From positions 1,612,001-1,676,000 of the forward strand of contig JAGPYM010000003.1 in assembly GCA_020736575.1 (NCBI GenBank): a stretch of DNA of 64,000 nt. Direction: 5' to 3'. The notes under the pieces are model-generated. The model was not told where the DNA came from. It saw nothing but the letters and a program-made list of their open reading frames with translations, and made no database searches. The translations under genes were made by a program, and so were the position numbers. Shown one piece after another: positions 44,196-55,281 of this stretch. Position 1 is the first letter of the stretch, and each line of letters opens with the position of its first letter. This DNA is from Thelonectria olida. Taxonomy: Eukaryota > Ascomycota > Sordariomycetes > Hypocreales > Nectriaceae.

Positions 44196-44577
44196 ATGGC
44201 CGAAGCTCCCGCTATTCCCGTTTCTGCTGAGGCCCCCCAGCCTCCTCGAACCACGAGAAGAGCCGTCTCCCCTGCGTCTCGGATGGAGTCGCAACGGTGG
44301 TGTACAACGCTTTGGGTTTAAACTGGTCCCCCGCGCGCCACGGACGAATACATCAGTGACGACGGAGGGGGATTTAGCGAAGACGACGACGACTATAACG
44401 GCTATGGATGGATTCCCTTGTCGGTGCAAGCGTCAGGCGTTGGCTCGGGAGGGTCTATTGCCGTTTTCTACTGTCGTCTCCAGAGAATGAATGGAGCTCG
44501 GGGGGGGGCCAAAGCGGCACTCTGTCAGATATCAAAGAAGCTGAAGAGGTTCGGACGGGGGGACGGGATGTGACACT
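44196..44577 (+). pseudogene. possible relic or intron-containing small gene
   Basis: Reading from the ATG at 44196 gives about 42 residues (MAEAPAIPVSAEAP.. RMESQRWCTT), then one TAA, then about 85 more in the same frame, including DEYISDDGGGFSEDDDDY and a tail SKKLKRFGRGDGM. The acidic patch and the shared frame on both sides of the stop are unlike the surrounding sequence. Either a decayed gene, a short gene whose intron removes the stop (a GTGTAC donor lies nearby, no convincing acceptor), or chance. No family is recognised. Confidence 0.2.
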
Positions 44578-45437
44578 GACTGCTACTGTACCTCAGGGGA
44601 TGGCGAGAAGCCAGGAAGGAGAGAACAGAGACAGGAAGAGGCGTGATACATTGGATGAGACGCAAGGCGGCTTGGTTTTTCTCCTGTCAGATTGTGCCAC
44701 ACACCCACAGGCTCGAGGATAGAGAGAGAGGGCTCGTAAAAATTGGAACTCGGAGTTGCAGATCAAATTGATGCCGAGTCTAACTGCAGTCGGGAGTCGT
44801 GTCTGCGATGTGATGTGTGCGCGCCGTGCTTCTGCAGCATTTTTTGGGAGAGACAGGAAAAAGCAGAGACGCCGTCGCGAACTGCATCCACAAAACCCAC
44901 AATTTTGAGGGTATCCATTATCGGGAGATACGTACTTTTTGTCACCTCTGGAACCCCCTTGTTCGTTGGGTTTGCTTGCACATTTGATATTCGCGTGCGA
45001 ACGGACGTGACAGCACCCGCACAACTCGTCGTACCGGGCTGCGCACAGGTCGTACAGACCAGCAATTGTCTTTCATCATGATACATATGATACATATCCG
45101 TACATTAATTAGCCACGACGTAGCACAAGGCCGTTGGCGTCGGACCCAGCACAAGACATCCAGCACGCACAGCAAAGCACCCCGTACCCTCGTAAACCTT
45201 GAAGTCCATCTCGAGTTAGGTACCCATCGCCCAGTCTGTGATCTGATCCATCCTATCCCATCCCGTCTTGCCCAAGTCCTTGTTGGCTCGCGCCTCCATT
45301 GGATCGAAAAAAGGTGGCCCTTGTCATGACTTGCAAAGTTGCTTGTACTCTTCTTCGCAGTCGACGTTCCCGTCTGTTCCCCCTCGTGCGCCAGGCCTCG
45401 ACGAGAACAGACCCCTCCTTCTCTTCTCTCCTCTTAT

Positions 45438-45462
45438 CCTCCTCCTCCTCCTCCTCCTCCTC
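45438..45462 (+). repeat. TCC trinucleotide microsatellite
   Basis: About eight TCC units within the CT-rich stretch that precedes the disordered-protein gene; probably part of its promoter or leader. Confidence 0.8.
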
Positions 45463-46220
45463 TTCAGTCTTTACTTCTACTGCTGTTGTTGGAATCATCA
45501 CGGGGCTTCCTCCCTCCTCAATCTCTCCTTCTGTCTCCCTCTCTCTTTTCTCGCTCTCTCGTTCTACGTACCTAATTAACCCAGCTCCGTTCTTTCTCGT
45601 CTTCTTCACCGGCCCAACTCAAAAATAGTCCACTACCGAACGCTCCTTGACCTTTCGCTGACCGATTTGCTTCCTCCGAAAACACCAAACTTGAAACCGC
45701 TCTCTGGCTTTGACCGCCTTGGACGTCTCGTTTTTTGCGGCACGCACTGGGGGAGCTGTTTCCGTGCCAAAGCTTGCCCACCGACATCAAACGTTGGGCT
45801 GCAACCACTTCCCTATCTTTGTCTTACTCGTGTTCCATGGAACGGTGCAGGACGAGACCCGACTACCGACACTGTCTATTGTATTAATCTCTAATTTTAT
45901 TGCCACCAAACGACGCAATCCAAGTCGAAAGCCCGGAAAGCCACGAGAGCAAGCCAAACACGACGCCAGCAGGAAGGACCAAGGAAGTTTCCCACCATTG
46001 TCATCGTTGCTTTTTGTTTGTTGAGAGGTTGCATTTTGTTGCATACAGGTGTGTGTGCGTGTGTGTCGTGGTGTGAGAGCGACCACTCCTCTGGGTGGAG
46101 TTTGCCAATCCCAGCTCCCAGGATCCAGCAACAACAACAGCGGCAAGCGGAGAGACTCCATCCAAGCAATCAATTATCGTTTGGTGACATTGCTGGGATG
46201 CTGCAGCGGGCAAATACACC

Positions 46221-49200
46221 ATGAGTGCAAAGGTCAGTTTCACCAGTGCGGGCCACTTGGGCCACCCTCTACAGCAGCAGCATATCACTGCTTCGATCCC
46301 TCGCACATCGATTTCGGCATCTGCATCTGCCGTCGCATCACCACCAGAAGCTTCACCACCTGCAACCCAGTCACAATCACACGCCAACTGCCCCGACTGG
46401 CACCGCCAAAACCACAGCTCGTCCAAGCTCCCGTCCTTTCGCTTCGCAGACCGTCGGCCTAGCACCAGCGGCAGGAGTCGCAGAGCCAGCAACGCCAGCA
46501 ACGCAAGCGATAGCATCGTCTGCGACGCCTGCAACGATAAGGGCAACAAGGTCAAGACCGTCATCGACGACGATAGCATTGTTGACGCTAGCAGCAGCCC
46601 GGGTCCCAGCTCATCAGCGGCGCTGTCCCAGTCGCACCCGTCGTTAGCGCACCGCGTGCCACCCTCGCCTGTCTCACCCAATCCGGCTCCTTGTGCCGTC
46701 CCTTCGCTCCCCTCATCAGCAGATCCAGACCCGTTTCCAGGCCCGAGCGACGGTCCATTGACTCCGTTCCCTGCCCAGAGCCACCAGCCCGCTGCCGTTA
46801 CTGGTCAAACCTTTGCTGTTAGTGGTTCCGTGGACCTGGACGTCGCCGATACGGCCCTAGCGAGACCACTGACGCCGCTGGTAACTGCCCCAAAACTGGC
46901 TCACCAGACAACAACACAACACAACCACGCCGAAAAACAGTCCGTTTCTGCATCTGCGTCCACGCCTGCATCTGCAACTACGCCCACTTCTGCACCCTCG
47001 TCTGCGCCAACCTCTGCCGCCCTCACCTCGACGACGTCTTTGTCCTCTGTTGCTTCACCGCCGCTCGTACCATCTCGTTCAAGGGCTTCGTCCTGCCAAC
47101 CCGAGTCGCCCGTTCCCGTTGTTGAGGCGCCAATCCAAACCAGGCGTCCTGCATCGTTTCCCGACACTTCTCCCGCCAACGACGTTGCTGAATCCCCGCA
47201 TTCCACGTCTATTCTCGCTCGTGCCCGGAGCCGGCGATCCCTGGTATCGCGAAGATCGAATGGTGCTGCACCCACTCACCCGCCGCCTTCGTTGAATCAC
47301 GAGCGTCTGCAGGCCGTCGAGGCGGCCCAGGCTGCCCAGTCGACTACCCAGTCGTCCACCACAACGTCGTCATCCGACAGGTCATCCAAGGACTCTCTCC
47401 CCGGCCAACGAGAATTGATTCCGCTCAAGACGCTGGCCAACTCAAGCCCCCCCGATGACAGGCGAGCGTCTGTCTCGCATCGTCCGCCTGTCTCTTACCG
47501 ACCGCCTGTCAACCACAACGCACAGCCGTCCACGTCAACGCCTGTTCGCGTACCGCCCATTCGAGGCTTCCGCTCTTCTGGCTCTCGCAAGAGTCTAACC
47601 CTTGACATGAATTCAAGGTCCCGCATCTTCGGGGACGACCCTGTCGATTCCAATCATGATCGTACCCTCCGCGCCCTAGAGGGGAGATCTGATCAAGATT
47701 TTCTCCTTTCCGCTGCCTCGGTTTCGGGCCGTCGCGACACCCTGGACGGCGATGACACTGGTGACGTCTTTCTCAAAATTGCCCGCGAGGAGTCTTCCCG
47801 CCGTCAGCCAGATGAAAAACCTCCGAGCGAAAGTCAGAGCGTTGTGGTAAGTGAATGAATTCCATTGCGTCGTGTCATTGAAGATTGTGTCTCGGACAAT
47901 GTCTCAGCGTCATGCGTACCTGAAGATGCATGCCTGTAATTTCACTGCCTTGAACCTTCAAAATTCTCCACATGACGAGACCCGGGATGTCCATTGTTGT
48001 GAATTCCCTCTTTCTTTTTCTGAACCCGCGATTATTGCCTCTGCATCATTGCTGTGCTCGGAGCTAACCGGAACAGTCACGCACAACACGATCCTCCCAC
48101 CGTCGGCCATACTCCTCTGTTGTCCCAAACTCCAAGCCGACTTCCCCTCCTCAGGTTCGTCGACGACTTTCCGACCAGCAAGAAACCTCCCGTCAAAGAA
48201 AATACGACGACGATAGAAGCGAGGTGTCACGCGTCTCTACCTTTCGAACTTTTGCTCGAGAGAAGGCTGTTTCTGTCCATCCTGGTGAAGAGTTGAGCCG
48301 CACGAGAGCTGGTGGTTCTACTGTGCGCGCTTCCCCCGCAACGCCACGATCCATGGCTTTCCAGGAGTCTGACGGCTCGACTTACAAGCGACGGCGGGGC
48401 GGCTCGATATCCGACAGTAATTCTTCCTCGCAGACTCGAGGTGCGACATATAGGACGACCGCCACGAACAAGACGTACAATTCGTCTCCGCTGGTCCGAT
48501 CATTTGATCTCCGGCAGCCACCCCCCGAGACCAGCCATGCCGCCCCCGAGGGCACAGAGTCCACCGCCTCTACCAATGCACCATCCACGGTATGGGATGA
48601 GCTCGACGATTTGAAGTCTCGAATCCATCGTCTTGAGCTCACGGGCAAACTTCCTTCGACATCTGGTGCCGCAGTTTCAAGACTATCCGATGAGCGTCCT
48701 CCTACAGCAACGACGACGGTAACGACCATGTCTTCCTCTCCAAAGCGACCTCAAAATAGCAATCAGGCAATCGATGCTGTCAGCACCACCTCGTCAAACC
48801 GGGAGTCACACCCCCTCCTCCATTCTGCCTTGTCCAAGTCCAAACCCCTACTTGATGCAGAGGTTTTCAGAGCACTAGAGGCTGTTGCGAACGATGCCAT
48901 GGCTCTTTCGTCCATGATGGGTTCTGTGGGCCAACCCGGTCCAATCTCAAGCGGAGCTAGCACTATTGGCTCTGGGACTACTGTCACCGACCGCCAGTTG
49001 AGGAGGAAGGCAGATAGCGTTTGCCGTGGCTTGACTGAGCTCTGCGTTGCATTGGGCGAAGATCGCACTCAAACTCGGCCACAACAACCGCAAGTGGTGC
49101 AAGCTCCGGCTCAAGTACCAAATAACGCCCCAACGACGCCTACAGTGAACAAGACGTTTTCTGGCTTCACTTCACAACGTCGCCCGAGCTTTGGCGCTGA

Positions 49201-49924
49201 CCAGGCCAAGGCGAATGTTATGACCAGCCCTCGTACCATGTCAAAGTTTGAAGAGCGAAGACTCACTCTTCTCAACGGCAGCGCTTTGCCGGCCCCTCGA
49301 GCCACTGTTTCAACCCCCTCGACCCCTCTGGAGCCAATTTCCCGACGGAGGTCGTCACTCTTAGTTTCCAGAACACGTCGTGCGGGAACTGAGGAGCCAG
49401 AAGACGGTAGGAAATCGTCGTTGATGTTGAGGACTAGACGAGCTGGGACCGAAGAGCCGGACGAAGGACGAAGAACGTCCTTGTTTACCCGAAACCGCAG
49501 GGGAACTCTGGGAGAGGAGGACGACGATCAAGTGTTCCGCTCGCCTTCAAGGGCTCAGACGGACTTGCAGGCTCGTAGCGCTCAGGTCACCCAGGAGCCA
49601 ACACCTCTCCTACAAGCCCCCGACAACAGCGCCCTGGCATCATCAGCTTTACCTCGCCGGAGGTTTGCGTCGTCTAATCTGAATCCCTCGCGATTGGCAA
49701 CGCCCTTGAACACAAATGTACCTACTGCGAGAAGGTACCTTGACCGACCCAACCAGGATCGCGACAGCAACGTTGCGGAAAGGCCGGTCGAGGACCGCGC
49801 ACAGCGCCACATGTCCCTGGGCCAGTCGATGCTCAGTCGCACCAGCAGCATGATCAGACGGCCGGCCAGGGACAGCAATGTCACCATCACTCAGTCCTCT
49901 GCAGCTGCTGGCGGCTACAGATGA
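46221..49924 (+). CDS. large disordered scaffold-like protein with a conserved-looking helical core
   Basis: Exons 46221-47846 and 48077-49924, 1157 residues. The 230-base intron is the longest in the window but has GTAAGT, a GCTAAC branch site and a CAG acceptor, and it keeps phase 0. Most of the protein is Ser/Pro/Thr/Arg-rich and disordered. CDACNDKGNK at about 100-109 has only two Cys, so zinc binding is uncertain. The ordered part is in exon 2: WDELDDLKSRIHRLELTGK (a coiled-coil helix), HPLLHSALSKSKPLLDAEVFRALEAVANDA and RQLRRKADSVCRGLTELCVAL. Near 900-940 three imperfect copies of a TRRAGTEEPE(D/E)GR motif occur. I do not recognise it with certainty. A scaffold at septa or microtubule-organising sites (Spa18/Mto2-like disordered proteins) is a speculative match by architecture only. 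Confidence 0.8.
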
Positions 49925-50912
49925 TGTTTTTGATGATTTACGTTGACTTTATGACTGTACTACTACGTATTATATACTTTATGCTTCCTCGACTCGCGTG
50001 GTCCTATTTTGTAACCCCAAACGAAAGGGGGATTTTCCGACTTCGCTTCGTCTTTTCACTTCCCTCGGCCTGACGATTCATGACGAGCAAGCCTGGCAAC
50101 GACCTGGGCCGCCATTCGGACAGAGCAAACACACTGCACTACACTAGCGAAACGAAGCAAAAAGAAACCAAGGGAGGAAAAAGCTAATAACCTCGATGGT
50201 TTTGGCGTGATTCTGGAATACACAAAGCAGCGATGGGATGGCTGCCGATTACGGTCATGGCACTTTTTGGGACTCTTTTTATTCTTTTTACAGAATGCTG
50301 GCGGAACGGGGACTGGAGTGAACGGATTCGCATTTAGGTATGGATAACTGGTAGTAAGGATAATGTATATGATAACAGGATCACGAACAGTTGATCCTTT
50401 GTTCTGTTTTGGTCAAGCCAGTGTGCACTTGTATTCGTATGTGTGGGTGAGTGAGCGATTGAATACGAGACGGCTCTCTTCCAGGCCCCCGTCATTTCTG
50501 AGTCACGTACTGGACTACGACTTGGACAATTTGAAGGCTCCCATTTCTTACGAATCAAGAAAACATGTTTTTGTTGGTGGTGGCCTCATCGTCGCTCAAA
50601 GCTCACTCAGTCTTTACTTGAGACCTACCTCCTTGTAATTGATGAGTCAGGCCGGTAGAAGTGTGTGTCTCCACAACCAGCCTGGCGGTAACTTTGAGGT
50701 GACAAACTTCAGCTCTTATTCGAGAGTGTCTCCCGCAGATGCCCCTCATAAGTAGGCCGACTTTGAGACCTTGGGCAACTTTTATACCAACCCTACCACT
50801 TGGATTGCACTTCAAAGGGGCGCTTTACCACCAAACTTGCGCTGTCGCGGCTTCACGACAGGCAACGCAACGCAAGAGTCGTCAATATCCTTCTCGTTTG
50901 CGAAGACACACC
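49925..50912. other. intergenic region
   Basis: About 1 kb: 3' UTR of the disordered-protein gene, then the promoter of the tRNA phosphotransferase gene. Only short domain-free frames. ACTACGTATT at 49962-49971 is a near match to the palindrome of the gene-poor interval. Confidence 0.5.
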
Positions 50913-51883
50913 ATGGCCGACGACTTGGACGCAGCTTCCCAGTACGAGGCTCTCGAGGACAGGGTGCTCGGCAAGGCGCCGCGCGGAGGCAGACGTGGCA
51001 GGGGAGGCAGAGGCGGAGGCGGAGGCGGAGGCGGGCAGTCTCGTGAAGTGCAGATCTCAAAGGCCTTGTCCAAGTTGTTGCGACACCAGGCGGAAGCTGC
51101 AAACATCAAGTTGGACGGAGAGGGATATGCGCCGCTGGATCGCGTGGTAAGAAGCCTGTACTGCTGCAGCTGTTTGGCTGTCTTTTTCGTGAAAGGGCCT
51201 GCTCTGACATGTCTCGACAGCTCGCTTGGGGCTCGTTAAAGTCTCAGAAGGTCACGCTTGAGGAGATCCAGGCCGCCGTCACATCCAGCGACAAGCAGCG
51301 CTTCTCCCTCAAGCCCAACCCAGAGACCAACCCGTCGCTGTCGACCACCAGCGTCAACCCCGCCGACTATCTGATCCGCGCCAACCAAGGGCACTCGATC
51401 AAGCTTGACTCGGCAGCGCACTTGGAGGCCATCACGCTCGCCGACGCCAACGTGCCGCCGCGCGTGCTGCACGGCACCTACTTCTACTTCTGGCCCAAGA
51501 TTGTCGAATCGGGCGGGCTCAAGTCCATGGGGCGTAACCACGTGCACTGCTCGACGGGGACGCCCGAGGAGGGCGTGGTGAGCGGGATGCGCAGGGACGC
51601 GGAGCTGGTCATCGAGGTGGACGTCGAGGCGAGCCTACATGACGGTGTCAAGTGGTGGAGGAGTGACAACGGCGTGTTGCTGACTGAAGGCGATGAGCAG
51701 GGCGGGGGATTGAGCTCGCGGTACTTTAAGAAGGTGACGGGGCGGCAGCGGGACGTGGGCGTGTTGTGGCAGGATGGCGAGTGGAGGGCGGATTTGCCGA
51801 CTGGGTTGAAGCTGCGGCCGCCGCCTGGAAAGGGGGGAACGGGAGGAGGGAGGGGAGGAAGGGGTGGACGACGGGGAGGTTGA
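50913..51883 (+). CDS. tpt1: tRNA 2'-phosphotransferase Tpt1
   Basis: Exons 50913-51146 and 51221-51883 (intron 74 bases, CTGAC branch), 298 residues. Tpt1 removes the 2'-phosphate left at the splice junction after tRNA ligation, passing it to NAD+ to form ADP-ribose 1'',2''-cyclic phosphate. Signatures visible are SKALSKLLRH (first catalytic Arg and following His), IRANQGHS (Arg and His that bind NAD), VLHGTY and SMGRNHVHCSTG. The length is typical for the core, but both ends carry Arg/Gly-rich arms: RGGRRGRGGRGGGGG at about 24-38, and GGGRGGRGGRRGG at the very C terminus. RGG boxes bind RNA and are methylated in many proteins; paired RGG tails are an extra beyond the core domain. Confidence 0.93.
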
Positions 51884-52041
51884 GCATGATGGGCTATGTC
51901 GTTATTCATGAAAGATATGAAGTAATCAGTAAAACGCCCAAGGCTTAAGGCCGAGTCTTCCTCCCAAGTCTACCACATAACCGCCGGTCTAGATGATTGT
52001 TCCTCTCACATCTGCCTCTCTATCTAGCCCAAGTTCGCACC

Positions 52042-53118
52042 TCAAACCCCGTCCGTCACATCCCCAAGCACCTGATCAAGATCTGCCTGCACCGACTTCT
52101 CCTTCTCCTGGAGCCACACCAGCACCTTCTGCGCCGCATCCCTCTTAGCCTGATGCTCCGTGGCGGCCCCCGTGACGACGCCCAAGCCCTCGGGCATGCG
52201 GCCGTCGAGCTGGAAGACGGGCTTTGCGGAGTAGGTACCGTTGAGATGGTGCTCGACCATGTACCTAGGAGGGTCAAAGCCCAGCTGCTTGGCGAGCTTG
52301 TTGACGTCCTGGAGGACCGACGTGGCCGAGGTTTCGTCTTCGGAGGAGGATGCGGGAAGGGGGAATCTCGCCTTCGTGTTGCTGGGAGCGGGAGTGATGC
52401 GAGCGCCTTGGTGGTCTTCTGCGTCTTCGACTTTGACCTTCTTAGACAGGGGCGAAGACGATTTTGCCAGGGGTGGTGAGTGATGCGGCTTGTCATTGCT
52501 GCTGCTCATCGGCGTGTCCTTTGTCGACGAGCCGACCTCAGGCCAATCGGGGTTGTCGTCCAGCCAAGCAAGGGCGCACTTTGCAGCAAATTGCTTTGCC
52601 CTCTGTGGTTTTCATTCGTTGTTAGCCTTATGAAAGACTTTTTCATGTTCTTGATATGAGAGGGAAACATACCTTCTTCTGCGGAAACGAGGGAGCTTCT
52701 TGGCCAGCCTGAAAGCCATAGCCTTCGCGGGGAAAGACGCCTCTGCCGTTGGGGAGTTGGTAGGATGTGCGAAAGGACCTTGTCTTTGTCAACTCGTCCA
52801 TGAACTCTTCATCGGCCAGCTTGATGATGGGGCCGATCTGAGGACCACGTTCTGGTAATTGGCTGGTGTTAGTCTGAAAGGCAGTCGTACATAAGTAGGT
52901 AGCCATATCGTCTTACCCAGTAGCTTGCCAATGTAATTGCTGTCGTCGACGTCCTGCTCAAATGTATGCTTGGCTAGAACCATCAGGGCATTCCATTCCA
53001 CGTTAGGGATGGATGCTTCTCTGTGGTTCTCCTGCTCCCAAGCCTCCCACTTGTCGATGTAGCCACGCAGGGCGGCTCTGATGGCGGAGTGGTTCGCCTC
53101 ATCGTGCTTTGGGGTCAT
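52042..53118 (-). CDS. double-stranded RNA-binding domain protein
   Basis: Exons 52917-53118, 52673-52851 and 52042-52602 on the minus strand; 313 residues, introns of 65 and 70 bases, phases consistent. Two regions resemble dsRBDs. The first (about 68-145) is split by the second intron and ends PQKKRAKQFAAKCALAWL, matching the C-terminal helix KKxAKxxAAxxAL. The second (about 222-300) starts LQDVNKLAKQLGFDPPRYMVE and ends QAKRDAAQKVLVWL, a good canonical dsRBD. A Lys/Ser-rich linker (SKKVKVEDAEDH, possible nuclear signal) lies between. There is no RNase III or helicase domain, so it is an adaptor, not a nuclease. A link to RNA silencing or to dsRNA sensing is plausible but unproven. Confidence 0.85.
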
Positions 53119-53749
53119 GATGTCTGCGTGTCGAGGATGCGGTAGGATTGAAGGGAATTCCAAGAATTGGCTCGAAGTAGAATAGAGAGGGCAAGATGGT
53201 GGAGAATGAAGTGTTGATGGATGGGTTTGAAGAGAGACGTCATTGAGGAGCAATAAATAGGTCCTTGGTTGCCTTGCGCCCTAACAATCGAGGCCTAACG
53301 CGTGAGCATACTACCTATCCTAAGGCGTCTACTGAATCCGCCGTGCAGGCTCCTCTCAACAACGGGCAACCCTCGAGTTGTGGTGAAGGGTCAAAAGAGG
53401 CCGACCTTTTGGTGGGCCTCACGAGGCTGAGAAGTATCGGGCTGTGTGAGGGGGCTGTGACTTGTTTCGTGTGAGAGACCCAAGGGCCAACAACTTGGTC
53501 AGTGGGGCTATTCTTCCACTTCAAGATTCATGAAGCTAGACGACCGAAGAGAAGAGCAAGGGATATGTTTGTTTGCCTATTATTATGACATGTACAGATA
53601 CTGAGAATAGAGGAGCTTCAACAACACCCCTCGGCGTTACGGATGGGCATATCGGGCGAATCGGAAACGCAGCCAACCACTAGGGTATCTAAAGAATTCA
53701 ACACCGCTGCCTGCCCCATCTTTTTCGTCTTATTCGTCCTCTTCATCCC
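53119..53749. other. intergenic region between two minus-strand genes
   Basis: About 630 bases: promoter of the dsRBD gene and 3' UTR of efg1. Short frames only. Confidence 0.5.
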
Positions 53750-54709
53750 TCAACTCTCCTCAAAGAAGCCACCGCCGTCGCTGTCGTCGCCGTCATCCTT
53801 CTCAGCTGGTGCAGCCTCCCGCATCAACCGTCTGCGTTCCCTCCTGTTCATCACCACCGGCTGTCCGTCCTTGTTCTGCTTCTGTGGCACCGCGCTCTCC
53901 TTCGTCTGCTCTTTGGGCTGCGTCTTTGCCGGAGCCTTCGTCTTTTGTTGTTGTCGGCGCTCTGGCCGACTTGCCTCTGTCGAATTCTCTGGCGCGCGTC
54001 GTTCTCGAATTGCCCTCAGGGCCGAGGGACCCCCCTTCATTGCCTTCTCAATCGTCGACCACATTGGCGGCCTCTCAGCCTCCAGCAACGCTTTCGTTTT
54101 GGCCTCCTTGTCTTCCTCGTCGGTTTCCTTGGTCATTTCGGTCTTGTATAAGCTGATATAAGTTTCGATATGGGGAAAGTTCTGAGTATATGCCTCGTCA
54201 ACCTCCGCAATGTGTAGTAGCCGCTCTAATTCCGCCTTGTCCTCCGAGGATTCGTCTTGTTGGAGCTTCTTTCGAATCTGCTTCCCGAGTCGCATGGCCT
54301 TCTTCCGCTCTAGTCCTTGAATTAGCACAATGAGTCGAACAATTCTACAATTCTTCACCGGCGTACCAAAGAATCGCACCATGTGGTATTTCGTAATCAT
54401 GGCAGCTCGCTTCTTCTGATGTGCCTTGTCCGTGACCGAGGTCTTGTGGGCGGCCAGCTCGCGCTCCAGATCGTTGCGGACATTGGCGGGCAGGTCTTGG
54501 TTTCGGTTCAAAAGGCGTTCGATGTTGCGCACACGCTTCTTCGCATACTGTGAGGTTCCCTCGTTCGGCCGGTGTCTCGCCTTGCTGTTACCGTTGGCAG
54601 TGCCGTTGCGCTTCTGCTTTTTGAATGGAGCGGCGTCGTTGGTGCTTGATGGTTCGGGAGAGCCTGGCTCCGCAGCGCCGACCTCATCGAAGTCTCTTTT
54701 GTTGCCCAT
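53750..54709 (-). CDS. efg1: rRNA-processing protein Efg1
   Basis: Exons 54367-54709 and 53750-54315; 302 residues. The whole span is one open frame because the 51-base intron (54316-54366; GTACGC..CAAG, GCTAAT near the acceptor) is a multiple of three without stops. Splicing gives KYHMVRFFGLERKKAMR, matching the family's KYHxVRFFERxKAxR, whereas the unspliced form inserts 17 residues there. Efg1 is a nucleolar factor of the small-subunit processome needed for early 18S rRNA cleavage. The N terminus is basic (FKKQKR, nuclear signal), the middle is an extended coiled coil (about 55-200), and the tail is Lys/Arg/Glu-rich (RRERRRLMRE) and ends with an acidic DDGDDSDGGG. Divergent with sea4 over a 572-base promoter. 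Confidence 0.92.
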   Translation of the reverse strand: MGNKRDFDEVGAAEPGSPEPSSTNDAAPFKKQKRNGTANGNSKARHRPNEGTSQYAKKRVRNIERLLNRNQDLPANVRNDLERELAAHKTSVTDKAHQKKRAAMITKYHMVRFFGTPVKNCRIVRLIVLIQGLERKKAMRLGKQIRKKLQQDESSEDKAELERLLHIAEVDEAYTQNFPHIETYISLYKTEMTKETDEEDKEAKTKALLEAERPPMWSTIEKAMKGGPSALRAIRERRAPENSTEASRPERRQQQKTKAPAKTQPKEQTKESAVPQKQNKDGQPVVMNRRERRRLMREAAPAEKDDGDDSDGGGFFEES

Positions 54710-55281
54710 GGTGCGGCGGATGTGACCTTCAAGTCAGGGCGTGATTGATATCAACCGATGGGTTTCTTCTGATGAACCTGAGCATGGGAACTTTTTTTTG
54801 CGGGGAGCTGGAAAGAATTGATCTGCCGGTCGAGAGCGCTATCTTATCAGCGGTGACCCAACTTGGACTAGCGCTCGATATTTCGGTGGCGGGGCGGGTT
54901 TCTGGCAGTTTGGGAGTTGGAGTTGGGAGCTGCTCCAGACGGGACTTCACCACATCAATGAACCAATGATTGTCTTGGCCAACTCTCCGCCCTGAGCCCA
55001 CAGCTCATCGAGACGCCATGCGATACATGCCACTCACCTCCAATGGCACCAGATCGCGGCTTTTATACATTATTCTTGCTTGAGCTGTGCCTATTCTCCT
55101 ACATCCGCCAGACTGTCGTCTGATCGACCCTGTCTGTCACCGTCTTGTCCTGAGACAGCATTCCATCACCTCGGGCACGCAATTGCCGGCTCATACAGGA
55201 ATTCTTTAGCTTTATCCAGAGACGCCTGAATTTCTTCTCACATTGCCTACACGTTTACACCGTCGAGTGACATCTCACATC
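54710..55281. other. divergent promoter efg1/sea4
   Basis: 572 bases shared by a ribosome-biogenesis gene and a TORC1-pathway gene. Frames on both strands are short and domain-free. Confidence 0.55.

Larger units (their letters stand above)
34683..46220. other. 11.5 kb gene-poor interval between divergent genes
   Basis: No protein gene, RNA gene or transposon can be supported. Open frames are short, mostly lack ATG, overlap across strands and carry no domain. The first 700 bases (to about 35400) are probably the leader and promoter of the phosphatase gene, and the last 1 kb (from about 45250, CT-rich) the leader of the disordered-protein gene. Between them are homopolymer and simple repeats (G18, C17, AAAAT) and three exact copies of ACTACGTAGT. 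Base composition is not strongly AT-biased, so a RIP-mutated repeat block is not obvious. Non-coding transcripts, lineage-specific small genes or very large regulatory regions remain possible. Confidence 0.55.

Noticed and set aside
34683..46220. RIP-degraded transposon block
   Set aside because: No long AT-rich, TpA-heavy stretch, no terminal repeats and no transposase or reverse-transcriptase remnants seen.
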